From positions 558,001 to 622,000 of the forward strand of contig JAHBBC010000005.1 in assembly GCA_019915015.1 (NCBI GenBank): a stretch of 64,000 nt of DNA, written 5' to 3'. The position numbers and the translations under genes are program-made. The stretch comes from Auriscalpium vulgare (Eukaryota; Basidiomycota; Agaricomycetes; Russulales; Auriscalpiaceae). Shown one piece after another: positions 22,401 through 33,285 of this stretch (position 1 is its first letter; the number at the start of each line of letters is the position of its first letter). The notes below the pieces were generated by a model. It worked only from the letters and a program-made list of their open reading frames with translations, did not search any database and was not told where the DNA came from.

Positions 22401-24896
22401 CTGTCTGGAAGCCTATTATCTCCGCCATCACCTACGCTTTCATGACATTCGATGATGACTACATCATCGAGCGCGCCATCGCCGGCTTCCGACAGTGCGC
22501 GACTCTGGCAGGCCACTACCGTCTCCCGGAGGTCTTCGACTTCGTCGTCGTTTCTCTCTCCCAGGCGACGAGCCTGCTGTCCGAAAATAATCCCACGGAG
22601 GTCCCTGTGTATCCTGTCGTCGAGGTCGAGGGGCAATCGATCACCGTTTCCTCTCTGGCCGTCAGCTTTGGTGCGCATCTGAAAGGGCAACTGGCTGCCG
22701 TTGTTCTGTTCAACATCATGAATGGAAACGGGAATGCGATCCGCGAGGGCTGGACACAGGTGGCTCCTTCATATGTATCAGGCAGCGCATTCTCTTGCTC
22801 ACGGGCGGACAGGTGTTCGAGATCCTGCAGAACCTGTTCATACATTCCTTGCTGCCAACGAGGATGTTGCAGATGGAGGACTTCTTAGGCGGCGTCTCCA
22901 TGATTCCTCTACGCGGGAGCAGCAACCAGCAGTCCCGCCCTCCGCCACGCAGCGACGGGCTCCTGTCGACGTTATCCTCCTACCTGATGACACCCTACAG
23001 CTCGACCCAGGAGGCGCTCGTCCCATCGGCTTCCGATGTGGACATTGAGAACACCCTATGCGCCCTGGACTGCATCACCACATGCCGGCTCGAGGAATTG
23101 TATGCCCAAATCATGTACGAACATTTGCGTGCTCTGCTCGCTACCGCACGCTAACCACACATACAGGCAACTCGACCTGGAGCCTCTGATCGCAGCCGTG
23201 CGGTCTCTGGAGGCTCTGGCCTACGACCGCACGGTCGCGCGGCTGCAGCACGAGTCCGACGACCTCGCGCACACGTTTGACACGCCCATCGCGCCTCTGG
23301 ACGGCCCCCCGCGTTCCCTTTCGTACGACCCGGCGTCGGTCTTCCTCCTCGAGATGATGGTCAGCGTAGTCTGTCAGACCCCACAGCACATCGAGGAGCT
23401 CTGGCCCATCGTGTTCGAGCACCTGTCGGCGTTGCTGTCCTCGTCGACCCGGTACAGCGTCCTGCTGATTGAGCGGGCTGTCGTGTCCTTACTTCGCATC
23501 TGCCAAATTCTGGCTACTAAGGTACGTTGCCATCCGTTCTGGACTCGTCCTTCCCTGTCTCATTTGCCGTAGCCCATGCTCCGTGACCAGATCTACATAT
23601 CTTTCGATCTGCTCGGCGGCCTACCGCCTACCGTATCCAACTCCGTTGCCGAGCAGACCATCTCCGGCCTGGTCCTCGTCGTCCAGAACCACCGGAATGT
23701 CATCAGGTATCCTGCCACAGTCTTCTCTGCCGTTGTCCGCTGACAGATGACTCCATAGTTCCCAAACTGAATGGAACCTCGTCCTGGCCCTAGTACGCTC
23801 GACAGTATCCCACCTTGAAGCGGCACGCACTTCTTTCGACTTGGTGCAACGGCTTATTGCCGACGGCCCGGACCACTGCGTGACAACGGACAATGTGTCC
23901 GGCCTCGTTGCGGTCCTGGAGGACTTTGCCACTGCCGCCGGCATTGTCGTTGAAGCCGAGCAGCAGCATGCTCGGCGCCGTCCCAAGTCCGATTCGACAA
24001 GGTGGGCATAGCTGCTGGTCAACATGCATGGAATTGCTGAATGTCATCGCAGCTCCGCGGTAATCGACCGCGGCCGCAAGGCTATCGACCTGCTCTTTGA
24101 GATCCTGAAACTGCTCCCTACCCTCGGTGCGGACCTGGACGAGCGTAAGCCCTGTCCTTTCGCCTGCCTTGCCTATCTCACGTCGGCCCGCAGGCTTTCA
24201 CCAACTGCCCCTCCCGATCCTCGTCGCGCTCTCTCGGCAGTCGACCTCCGCGGCGCTCGAAGTGCGCCACGCCGCGCTCTCGCAGCTCTCGCGCGCGGTA
24301 CTCGGGCCGCTCGTCGCGCCGGCGCGCGCGCGCGACGCCGACGACCTCTTCACGCGCGTCCTGCACCCGCTGCTCGACGCGCTGCTCGCGGCGCCCCGCG
24401 GCGCGGAGACGACCGAGACGCGCCTGCGCGCGAGTGTGCTGCTGTGTAAGACATTCATGCGCTTTCGCATTGGCGACGACTCCGGCTCTGCGGGCGTGAA
24501 AAGTCTGTGGGTGCAGGTGCTCGACTATCAGGACAGGTTGATGGCGGCGGACGCGAGCGATCAAATGGTACGTGGACGTGGTCATATCTTGTCAGCGCCT
24601 GCGATACGTATGCTGATTGTCCTGATACATGCCAACAGAGCGAAGCGGTGCCCGAGTCGTTGAAGAATGTGATCCTGGTGATGAACGCCGCAGGCATGCT
24701 CGTGCCGCCGCCGCCATCACTCGAGGACACCCGCGACGAGTGGCAGAAAGAGCTCTGGCTGGCGACGCAGGAACGTATCGAGCAGTTTCTACCCGGGTTT
24801 CTGCTCAGCGTTATCCCGGCGCCCCTTTTGCCGCCGCCTGCTGAAGAACAGCACGCGCCCGCGCCGACCTCGGACGCTGCCCCACCGAGTGTGTGA
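19415..24896 (+). CDS. GEA: ARF guanine-nucleotide exchange factor, GBF1/Gea type
   Basis: A long gene with more than a dozen introns. The product activates ARF GTPases on early Golgi membranes to recruit COPI. The N-terminal DCB region starts MASTRVAISYSEDHGTVSPK and continues with APFFAI-type helical segments near 19780. The HUS-like region follows around 20470-21250. The Sec7 domain lies at about 21440-22350: RFNTKPKTGLAFLEENELI, then FRLPGEAQQIARITETFAEL, which holds the invariant catalytic glutamate (in PGEAQ), then YVLAYSVIMLNTDLHNPQV and MTIEDYQRNLRGVNDG. The HDS-like C-terminal helical regions run to the stop at 24894-24896. The final part around 24200-24450 is extremely GC-rich and Ala/Arg-rich. 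The Sec7 motifs place it with Gea1/Gea2 rather than Sec7p, which is also supported by the ~1,500-residue length. Confidence 0.92.
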
Positions 24897-25089
24897 CCCT
24901 CATTGTGTCTCCACGCTTTTTTTCCATGTCATTACCCACGTATTTATTCGGCAAACTATCACCACACGGCCATCCCACGGGCACGCCTCCATCTGATTTC
25001 ACGAACGATATGTTGGATCACACAAGCCTATTAGAAAAAGCGCATTTTAGACGGTCTATGAATAGGCGGTCTGTAAGCATGTCACTGCG

Positions 25090-26071
25090 CTAGAAGAGGC
25101 CGGTGTCCACACACCTTACACGCGAATAGAGAGAGACCAAGATGACAGCAGGGGCGACGGTGTATGCGATGAGGCGCACAAATGATGCGCTTTGCCCAGT
25201 CGCCCAAGTCGACCATCCACCGCCAAGATGGGCGGTGAAAAGTACCAGAGGCAGCAATAGGTAGCCCGAGAGGCTGTGAACGAAAGCAGATGGTCAGCAC
25301 ACACGCGCGGAAGTGAGTATAACGGCCTCGCAATCCCACCGATGGTATTTCCAGACGAGTTTAGCCTTGATCCCACCGCCGAATAGGGCGCCATCGGACC
25401 AGACGCTGCCAGCGCCCAGCACCAATTGGACAATAAACCACAGAAAGGCGATGAGGCCAAATAGCTAAGGCGGCCAGCTGTCAACAGCGCCGTAAGTCGG
25501 AATCAAGAACGGAGACGTACGCCATGCCAAGTGGTGATGTGCGCAGAGCCGTGAAGATCCTTGTTGATGAACATGGCTGTCGTGCCGGAAAAGACGGCAA
25601 GGAGGCCGATCAACGCAGCTATCTGGTGTTTCTGGAGACCGGCTGCCTTTGTCTTTGGCTGGGACGTAGGCTGGAGCGTCAAGACGGCTGCGTGGGGTGA
25701 GCGACGCGGTGGTGGTGGGGGCGGGGGGCATACCGAGGGTGAAGGAGAGAATGGCGAGGGAGTTCAGCGTAGGGTGGAATGCGAACCAGCCCAGCTTGCG
25801 TGGATCACTGCTGAGAACGATGGCCCATGTGGCGGCGGCGAGGACCTGGATGGGTCATAGGCGATGAGTGGGAGAGTGTGCTGCGGGACGCTTACGCCTG
25901 CGGAGGCCTGCGGGATGTGAGGCGGGTTGGCGTGGACAGAGCGGCGGGGGGACTGACCGATGCAGCATACGCGGCGGGGGCGTCACCGTGCCTGCGCTCT
26001 GGCCTGGCGAGCTGGTCGTCGGAGGGCATGAGGGGGTCGTTGGCGTCGTCGGCGTGGGCGTCGGGAGGCAT
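25090..26071 (-). CDS. Cytochrome b561-domain membrane protein
   Basis: A spliced minus-strand gene. The N-terminus (ATG at 26071) is an acidic, soluble tail of about 35 residues with DDANDPLMPSDDQ. It then shows the b561 core: WAIVLSSDPRKLGWFAFHPT with the first heme-ligand His, TLQPTSQPKTKAAGLQKHQI, SGTTAMFINKDLHGSAHITT and WHG with further His, then FGLIAFLWFIVQLVLGAGSV, KLVWKYHRLSGYLLLPLVL and FTAHLGGGW. The last helix is FVRLIAYTVAPAVILVSLY. This gives six helices and conserved histidines, the transmembrane electron-carrier layout. Fungal relatives pass electrons across endomembranes; donor and acceptor cannot be read from sequence. It is head-to-head with PKA, 176 bp apart. The 5' exon joins around 25850-25960 are approximate. 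Confidence 0.8.
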
Positions 26072-26247
26072 GGGGCAGGAGGAGGGTCACGTGGCGGTGG
26101 ACTTGGTGTTAGTTTTCCCAGGTGCGCGCACTCGCACTCGGAGTCGCACTCGCAGGACGCCGCCGTCGAGGACCGTGACCGTCCAGCCCCAGAGCCTGGC
26201 AACCGCTGCCCGAGCCGCGCCTCCGCCCTTGCCTCTGCCCCTCCGCC

Positions 26248-27728
26248 ATGGACCCGCCCGTCTTCGCTGGCCGTCCCGGTCGCTCGTCCTCCTTGCCAAC
26301 ATCCCCCGACGACCTCCGTCTCTACCGCCGCCCCTCCAATGTCATGGTCGTCGACGGGCCCATCACCCCTCCCCTGTCCCCCAAACAGCTCCAGACTCCC
26401 AAGCTGCACGACGCCATCATCCTCGACTCACCGTCCCATTCCACCCCGCCTCACTGTCCCTGTCGCGAAGATCTCCTCCCCCCGACCGACATTCCACACG
26501 ATGCAGACATCTGCATGGAGCGTGACGACGTGTCCTCCCTTCCTTCGGCCTCGTCCCCTACCCGCCCCCCGCTCAAACTACTACAAGATGAGGACGAGCA
26601 TATCCATCGCGCCCTCAAACTCACCGATTTCGAGGTCAAGGGCACATTAGGTTAGTATCGCTTGTTACGCCCCGTCCGTCCTCCCAGACTGACCCGCTGC
26701 CGCTCACAGGCACAGGCACATTCGGCCGTGTCCTGCTCGTCAAATGGCGGTCCACCGTTGCCGCCCAGTCCAATACTACCAACTTCTTCGCCATGAAAGT
26801 GCTGCGTAAGACCGAAATCATCCGTCTACGCCAGGTCGAACACGTCAAGGCTGAACGCTACATCCTCTCCCGCGTCCGACACCCGTTCATCGTGGACCTC
26901 TACGCGACGTTCCAGGACAGTCTTAACATATATATGCTGCTCTCGTACGTCCCTGGCGGCGAGCTTTTCACACATTTGCGCCGCGCTGGCCGCTTCAGCC
27001 CCGACGTGACGCGCTTCTATCTCGCAACCATCGTCGTCGCCCTCAAATACCTCCACTCTTTCAACATCATCTACCGCGACCTCAAACCCGAAAACCTCCT
27101 GCTTGACCACCGCGGGTACCTGCGGCTCACAGACTTTGGCTTCGCCAAGGTCGTCGACGACCGCACCTGGACATTGTGCGGCACGCCGGAGTATCTCGCG
27201 CCCGAGATCATCCAGTCAGACGGGCACGGCAAGCCCGCCGACTGGTGGGCCTGTGGGATCTTGGCGTATGAGATGATGGTGGGCTACCCGCCATTTTTTG
27301 ACGAGACGGCGTATGGGATCTACGAGCGGATATTGGAAGGCAAGGTCCACTGGCCTCGGGATATGGACGCTCTATCGCGCGACCTCATCAAAGGGTTCTT
27401 ACACCCTGACAGGAGCAAGCGGTTGGGAAACATGACTGCAGGGCCGCAGGGTGTTCTTGATCACCCTTGGTTCCGCGGTGTAGACTGGGAGGCTTTGGAG
27501 CGCCGCGAGATCCGAGTACGTGCATCATATACCGCCTTATATATTTGGCCTTTACTGAACTCTTTGGCTCGGTAGGCCCCCATCGTCCCCCACGTATCAT
27601 CTCCTGATGACACGCGGTACTTCACGCGCCTCCCGTTCCCCCCACCAGAAGAAGTGCCCGGCCTCATCCGCGACGAGTCTGCCTACCAATCTTTCAACGT
27701 TGTCGCGTTTCAATTCAGCGAGTTCTAA
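26248..27728 (+). CDS. cAMP-dependent protein kinase catalytic subunit
   Basis: Three exons (26248-26650, 26710-27515, 27576-27728) give 453 residues. An N-terminal tail of about 130 residues, Pro/Ser-rich, comes before an AGC-kinase domain: GTLGTGTFGRVLLVKW (Gly loop, split by intron 1), FFAMKVLRK (ATP Lys), YRDLKPENLLLD (catalytic loop; YRD as in PKA), LTDFGFAK, and TWTLCGTPEYLAPE, where the Thr in TWTLCGT is the activation-loop site. The C-terminal extension ends FNVVAFQFSEF, an FxxF-type hydrophobic motif that completes the PKA tail. It would act with a regulatory subunit in nutrient and mating signalling. A long, poorly conserved N-terminus is usual in fungal PKA. Splice joins are in frame at every junction. 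Confidence 0.92.
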
Positions 27729-28254
27729 GCACACCGTCTCACACTCTTTCTTGTGCCATCCTTTTCTTTCATCCTACTCTGCACTTTCCCGCACCGTGAA
27801 CCATCCTCTAACTATTGGCTAATATGCTATATGTCCGATGGCCATTCCGGAAATGTATCCTTTTCGCTATACCCGACTGTATGAAGTAATATCCGCGGGT
27901 GTCGTGCATTTGGCTGTTTCTGTAGCCCTTAATCATCCAATCTTCTCCCTCCTTGTCCATTCAGTAGCCTTAGTGCTTATGTGACGCGGACGGTACCATC
28001 TGCTGCGCGATTCTGGGCATTGTAGTTAGCTCCGGATCCACCTGTAGCAGTACATCAGTTCGTCAGAACGACTACACCAGTAGTCCGCCAGTTCTCACTT
28101 TTCGTGTATATCGTTAGCTTTACATAGCTTTTGCGCCTTGTCCTGTAGTCGCACTTATTTTTATTTGCCTGGTCCTGGTACAGAAGGTCCGGTCTCAGGT
28201 CTTCGCTACTTCGTATCCTTCCAAGTCGCTCCGCTTATCAAGCGAGGGCAGTAC
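27729..28254. other. Intergenic, 3' of PKA
   Basis: No gene is seen. The first part should hold the PKA 3' UTR. The end runs into the decayed P450 fragment; its upstream limit cannot be fixed. Confidence 0.4.
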
Positions 28255-28688
28255 GTTGTCGCAAATGAACGGCACTGAACGGAAATACCCGGGTGCGCCG
28301 CTCGCGGTCTCTCATGCGGTGGCACTAGATTAAATATATTATCAATCGTCCAGGACTGTAGCTCGCTGTACGCGACTCCGTTCCGCATAGGCTGACGGAA
28401 GACGATTGGTACGACGGGATGTTCCTGCCGGAGGGGGCGCTCATCTTCCCAAACTTATGGCAATGCAACAGCGACCCGGTGTACGGGCCCGATGCGGCAT
28501 TGATTCTGCAGGAGAGGCATGTAGACATTGGTGCATCGGCAACTGCAGAGACGAAGGAAGAAGGGCATGGATTTAGGCGGGCATGCCCGGTGAAGAGCGG
28601 AGGAAAGATCGTTCCTGCCGACGTAGAAACCTACGACGACGACGGGCTGGCTGTTGACATATTTTTTCTGCAGCACGGACCATGCTGA
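28255..28688 (+). pseudogene. Cytochrome P450 C-terminal fragment, decayed
   Basis: The frame from about 28394 reads LTEDDWYDGMFLPEGALIFP then NLWQCNSDPVYGPDAA, which is the region between the K-helix and the heme loop of fungal CYP monooxygenases. It goes on to ETKEEGHGFRRAC, resembling the heme-binding loop, and IVPADVETYDDDGLAV, resembling the C-terminal beta region. Between these last two, about 30 residues expected around the L-helix are missing. Upstream, PGAPLAVSHAV (about 28289-28321) resembles the segment after the ETLRWRP helix, but stops and frame changes separate it. No N-terminal two thirds of a P450 is found nearby. The plain reading is a non-functional relic. Confidence 0.65.
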
Positions 28689-28965
28689 CAGTCCGAGCTC
28701 TCCACATTTCGACTGCATATTCACACCACGATTCCCGGAAGATGATTTCATTGTGGCAGCTGAGCTGGAGCTCCTAGACTGGTAGGCTGAAAGAACTTTG
28801 TGGTGAGGGCAACTCGGAGTAATCTCAGCAATATTGGGAGCAAATGTACGATGCGTTTGAACGAAGGATACATAGAAGCGAATCGGAGGTTTTGAAGAAA
28901 CGCGGCGGCGGCCCGGGCGTCCCAAATTTCATACTTACGGTTCTTCCTCCACCCGCGCACAAGCC

Positions 28966-30428
28966 ATGGCCCGCAAACGCAAAAACCGCACGCACCTCAA
29001 GGGCGAGCAGAAAGCCGCTGCAGCGTCGAGCAACGTGCCCAAGTCCTTCGTGATCAAGCACGGCCAGGTCGGCTCCTCGCTCACGCAGCTCACCCGCGAT
29101 GTTCGCAAAGTCATGGAGCCCAACACCGCGAGCCGCCTTAAGGTACGCCTCTACGCAGTCCTTTGCGTGGTATGACGGGATGCTGACGGGCCTGGGGAAG
29201 TGAAGGAACGCGCCCGGAACAAGCTGAAGGACTTTTTGACGATGGCGCCGGCGCTGCAGGTCACACACTTGCTCGCGTTTACGCTCACAGACGTCGCGCC
29301 GTCGCTGCGCATCGTACGCCTGTCGAACGGGCCGACGCTCAGCTTCCGCATCGAGCGGTACAGCCTCGTGAAGGATGTGATGCATGCGAGCCGGAAGGCG
29401 AAAAGCCTCGGCCGGGTAGAGTATCTGAGCCCGCCTCTGGTGCGTCCCTCATCCCCCACAAAACGACTGTATTCCGACGTTGTATCTAGCTGGTCCTGGC
29501 CTCCTTCCCTCCGCCCTCCCCCACCACACCCCCGCATTTAAACCTCGTCATGAAAGCATTCCAAACACTCTTCCCTCCACTCGCCCCGCACTCCCTCTCC
29601 CTCTCCTCTGCGCGGCGCATCGTCCTCGTCTCCTACAACGCCGAGCGCGGCACGATCGACTGGCGGCACTTCCGCATCACCGTCAAGCCGTACGGTGTGT
29701 CCAAGCGCGTGAGGCGCGTGCTCGACGGAGCCGCGGGTGTGGTGCCGGACCTCAGCAATGAGAAGGACGTCGCGGACTTCGTGCTGCGCCGGAAGGGCGA
29801 GGGCGCCTCGGACGGCTATGAGAGCGCAGCCTCGTCGGCGTCGTCGGTGGGCGGCGACGATGGGGACGCGGTTTCGCTAGCGGATGACTATGTAGGGAGG
29901 AATAACAAGAAGGGGCAAAAGCGCGCCGTTCGACTAGACGAGATCGGCCCGCGAATGGAACTACGGCTGGTAAAGATCACGGAGGGCGTGCCGGGCAAAG
30001 AGGGCGCGGTGATATTCCATGAGTTCGGTGCGTCGTCACTGTTTTTCACACCGACGTGGCTGAACTGACCGGCCGACTTTCGGGATACAGTCAAGAAGTC
30101 AAAGACAGAATTGGCCGCACAAAAGGCCGACCACGCCGCCAAACTCAAGCTGAGGAAGGAGCGGCGGGAAGAGCAGGAGCGGAACGTGCAGCGGAAAAAG
30201 GCTCTTGCTGGAAAGGGGATAGTCGATGAAGAGGCGGAGGACGAGGACGAAGGTGAGGATGAGGAAGAAGAAGAGGGAGGTGCCGATGGCTTTGAGGACG
30301 CTGGATGGGACGAGGACGAGGAAATCAGTGAGGGGGAAGTGAGTGAAGAAGGCGAAAGTGGGGACGAGAGCGAGACTACCGAGGGGCGACCGCCTGCGAA
30401 AAAGGCGAGATATAAGGGTAAGCGGTAG
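28966..30428 (+). CDS. SSF1: Brix-domain ribosome biogenesis factor SSF1
   Basis: A four- or five-exon gene for a Brix protein of the SSF1/Peter Pan type, needed for 60S pre-ribosome maturation in the nucleolus. It begins MARKRKNRTHLKGEQ. The Brix domain includes PKSFVIKHGQVGSSLTQLTR, the segment DFLTMAPALQVTHLLAFTLT, RIVRLSNGPTLSFRIERYSL and VLVSYNAERGTIDWRHFRIT. It is followed by the family segment ISPRMELRL-like (GPRMELRLVKITEGVPGKEG) and a highly charged tail with runs of Glu and Asp (about 30215-30400) ending KKARYKGKR. Intron 1 follows the DVRKVMEPNTASRLK codons; another interrupts the segment after EYLSPPL. All expected parts are present. Confidence 0.93.
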
Positions 30429-30506
30429 GCTTCACACTGTATGCCATGTCTATGAGGTGTGCTAGGAGGAAGCATGATAATTACAAGGCCCGTAGTCATG
30501 CTAACG

Positions 30507-31334
30507 CTACACATCCCCTTTGGCGGAAGTCGAAGACGCAGGCGGGGATGGGCTGGAGAACGTTTGTTGCAGTGCGGTCGTCCACTCGCCAAACAGTCGA
30601 CTCGTCCGCATCTTGACGCCTTCCCAACTGTCCAATGCAGGCCGTACGTCCAGATAGAAAGACACGGCGGACGAGCCAGGCAGCGGACTGCGCCCGCTGT
30701 AGAAGTCGATGACATAGCGAATGCGTGTCCCGCACCGATCGACGACCCAGTCGTGCCGGTCGAACGGCGGGGCGTACCTGCAGTCCGCCTTAGCACCTGC
30801 TCTGTACAATACAAAACAGCGAGCTCACCCCAATAGACTCAGAATGCGCGCCTTGGGTGTCAAATCGCGCGGTCGGCCCTTGAAGCTCACCAAGCGCACG
30901 CCCCCACAAGCATCACCGCCGCGCCCCGCCTCCCAGCCTTGTATATGCCCCCACGCGCGCTCATTGACCGCGTTGTGTATGGGAACGACGACCTTCATGT
31001 CCGAGGCCTGCGGGTTGTGGTTCTTGCGGGCCATGGCGGAGAAGAACTGCGCCTCAGAGGGGTAGACCCATTTCTCGTCGCCGGTGCGCGGGATCGACGA
31101 GGTCTCGCGGGAGTTGGACAGCGCACGCGGCGGACCTGAGGAAGGGCTGGAGAGGGCGTCGGAGGAGTGCGGCGCGGAGGCGGATGGGGACGGGAGGATG
31201 TTTGTCCACGTCGAACGGGCGGTGTGGTCGACGGGGCACGCGTCGGTCTGGGTGGGCGGTGGGGCGCGGTGGTCGACGGGGGTGGCTGCTGGCGAGGCGG
31301 GGAGAGCAGCGTGGTCGACGGGGCACTGGGACAT
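30507..31334 (-). CDS. CYC3: Cytochrome c heme lyase (holocytochrome c synthase)
   Basis: Two exons (31334-30829, 30777-30507) give 258 residues. The enzyme attaches heme to apocytochrome c in the mitochondrial intermembrane space. Two CPV heme-binding motifs (SQCPVDHAA at the start and DACPVDHTA about 25 residues later) come before the conserved core: WVYPSEAQFFSAMARK, IHNAVNERAWGHIQGWE, FKGRPRDLTPKARILSLLGY, PFDRHDWVVDRCGTRIRYVI and FYSGRSP. The His in DRHDW and the Trp/Glu in NERAW-type segments are the expected functional positions. A single 51-nt intron separates exons. The start codon lies just 89 bp from that of the divergent nitronate monooxygenase gene, the tightest pair in the window. 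Confidence 0.93.
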
Positions 31335-31423
31335 GGCGGCAGGAGCAGGGCGTGACCGGCGTCTTTGTACCCGCGCACACACATCGCAGTCTCTTGCAGT
31401 CACCCAGCTACCAGCTCAGTGCC
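31335..31423. promoter_or_regulatory. 89-bp bidirectional promoter CYC3 / NMO
   Basis: The start codons of cytochrome c heme lyase (-) and nitronate monooxygenase (+) are separated by 89 bp. Both 5' UTRs and core promoters must overlap here or extend into the genes. No TATA box is evident. Confidence 0.5.
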
Positions 31424-33024
31424 ATGCCTGCTTCGCCTCCCCTGCTCGCCACGCCCCTCACCCAGCTCTTCGGCATACACCACCCCGTCATGCTCGCCGG
31501 TCCGTACCCTCCACGCCAGTACCCGTCCACCGTTTCACATCACGGCTCTAGGTATGAACGTTGCTGCGGGCCCAAAGCTTGCAGCTGCTGTTACCAACGC
31601 GGGCATGCAGACCGTCATCCTGAGAGCCCCAGACCGGTCACTCACGCACAGGATTTCACAGGTGGCATTGGTGTCATCGGCGGCATTCGCCAGAGCCCCA
31701 AAATGCTGCAGAAGAGCATCGACGAGCTCAAGTGCTTCTTGGAGGACAAGAATGCGCCGTTCGGCGTTGACCTCTTGATCCCGCAAATCGGTGGCAGCGC
31801 TCGCAAGACCAATGTAAAGTGTCCAGCGCCCCTTCGCCGTTTTCGCGACTGACACTTCCGTAGTACGATTACACGAAAGGTCAACTGAATGAGCTGACCG
31901 ACGTGATCATCAGCAGCAAAGCCAGCTTGTTTGTATGCGCAGTCGGTGTTCCGCCGAAAGAGACCGTGGACAAGCTGCATGCCGCAGGCATCTTCGTCAT
32001 GAAGTAAGTGATTTCGACCACTGGTAGGATGCTCACATCGAACCCTAGAGAGTATGGTGGGACATCCAAAGGTAGCGTGAATGCCCAGCGAGAGAGAAAA
32101 GTAGTGACCTCTCCACCGGCAGCACGTCGCAAAAGCCCTCGCCCAAGGCAAGTGAAGACGACGCCTTCTCACCTACTCCCGCCGCATCTCATCACCCACG
32201 TAGGTGTTGACATCATCTGCGCTCAAGGCGGTGAAGGCGGTGGTCACACCGGCGACACGCCCTTCTCCGTCCTGATTCCCGCCGTCGTCGACCTCTGCAA
32301 GGGCACCAAGAGCCCGCTCACAGGCGAACCCGTCGTTGTCGTCGCAGCAGGCGGCATCGCCGACGGACGCGGCCTCGCTGCGTCTCTATCCTACGGGGCG
32401 TCCGGTGTCTGGGTCGGAACGCGCTTCGTTGCAAGCGAGGAAGCCGGCGCGCCGCCCATCCACAAGCAGCTTGTTCTGTCTGCAGGCTACGACGACACCG
32501 TCCGGACTCTCATCTATTCCGGTCGGCCGCTGAGTGTGCGGAAAACGGATTATGTCCGAGAATGGTGGGCTCGTGCGAATCGCAGCAGCGACAGCAACTG
32601 AAGTGGGTGCAGGGAGGAGAATCGACAGCAAGAAATCGCCGAGCTGACGTCGCAAGGAAAAATCCCACATGAGCTGGAGTTGGATCAGCACCCCGAGAAG
32701 TCAATCGCAGGACGAATGTGTAAGATTCACTTGCGTCGAGTTCTTCCCTTTGCATCCTAACGGTATCTCACAAGGGTTGATGGGCAAGGTTGCCGGGTCT
32801 ATCAATGTGAGCGTGAATTTGTTATTCCTTCAGTTTTGCCACATACTAAGATGCCTTGTTGATGAAGGACATCAAACCGGCCAGGGAAATGTGAGCCAGA
32901 AGTTGACTCTGACCGTTCACCGAGGCTCAGTGGTTCATACTTCAGCGTTGACGAGCTTGTGTTGACTGCGGCGCGAAGCGTCACGGCTGCCAACAGTTTC
33001 ATCTTACCCCAAGCCAAGCTATGA
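31424..33024 (+). CDS. Nitronate monooxygenase (2-nitropropane dioxygenase)
   Basis: A multi-exon gene for an FMN-dependent TIM-barrel enzyme that oxidises alkyl nitronates. It starts MPASPPLLATPLTQLFGIHH then PVMLAG (first FMN-contact segment), GGIGVIGGIRQSP, FGVDLLIPQIGGSARKTN, VDIICAQGGEGGGHTGD with the catalytic His, VVVVAAGGIADGRGLAASLS, GVWVGTRFVASEEAG and YDDTVRTLIYSGRPLSVRKT. The frame seems to stop at 32601, but splicing at GAATG|GTGGGC restores REWEENRQQEIAELTSQGK, then GRMWLMGKVAGSIN, and the protein runs on to a stop at 33022-33024. This later end matches the family length. The exact location (mitochondrial, peroxisomal or cytosolic) is not shown. Confidence 0.9.
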
Positions 33025-33285
33025 TCTACTTGCGATCACTTCTGATCATACTACTGATCTCTCTTCCTGGATTTTTGCATGTTGCAAAATATGCTTCTAG
33101 TCATGGGAGGATATTCGCTGAGAATAAGATGTAGATATATAACTTATGGATTGAACTTGAAGTTACCACACTACGTGCGAGGGTATAGGATAGAATAGAA
33201 TGAGGCATTGTCCAGCAGCACCCCATATCGCGCTTGTAACAACCTATACATGCAGCCAGGGAATGGAGGGATCCCGGTATCTACA
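33025..33285. other. Intergenic between converging genes
   Basis: AT-rich stretch between the stops of nitronate monooxygenase and the GPI-anchored protein gene. Nothing coding is recognised. Confidence 0.4.

Noticed and set aside
28455..28925. 156-codon minus-strand frame opposite the P450 fragment
   Set aside because: No family features, and the plus strand carries clear P450-like segments in the same place.
31424..32601. Nitronate monooxygenase ending at the first stop (32601)
   Set aside because: Splicing before this stop restores conserved C-terminal segments to 33024, matching family length.
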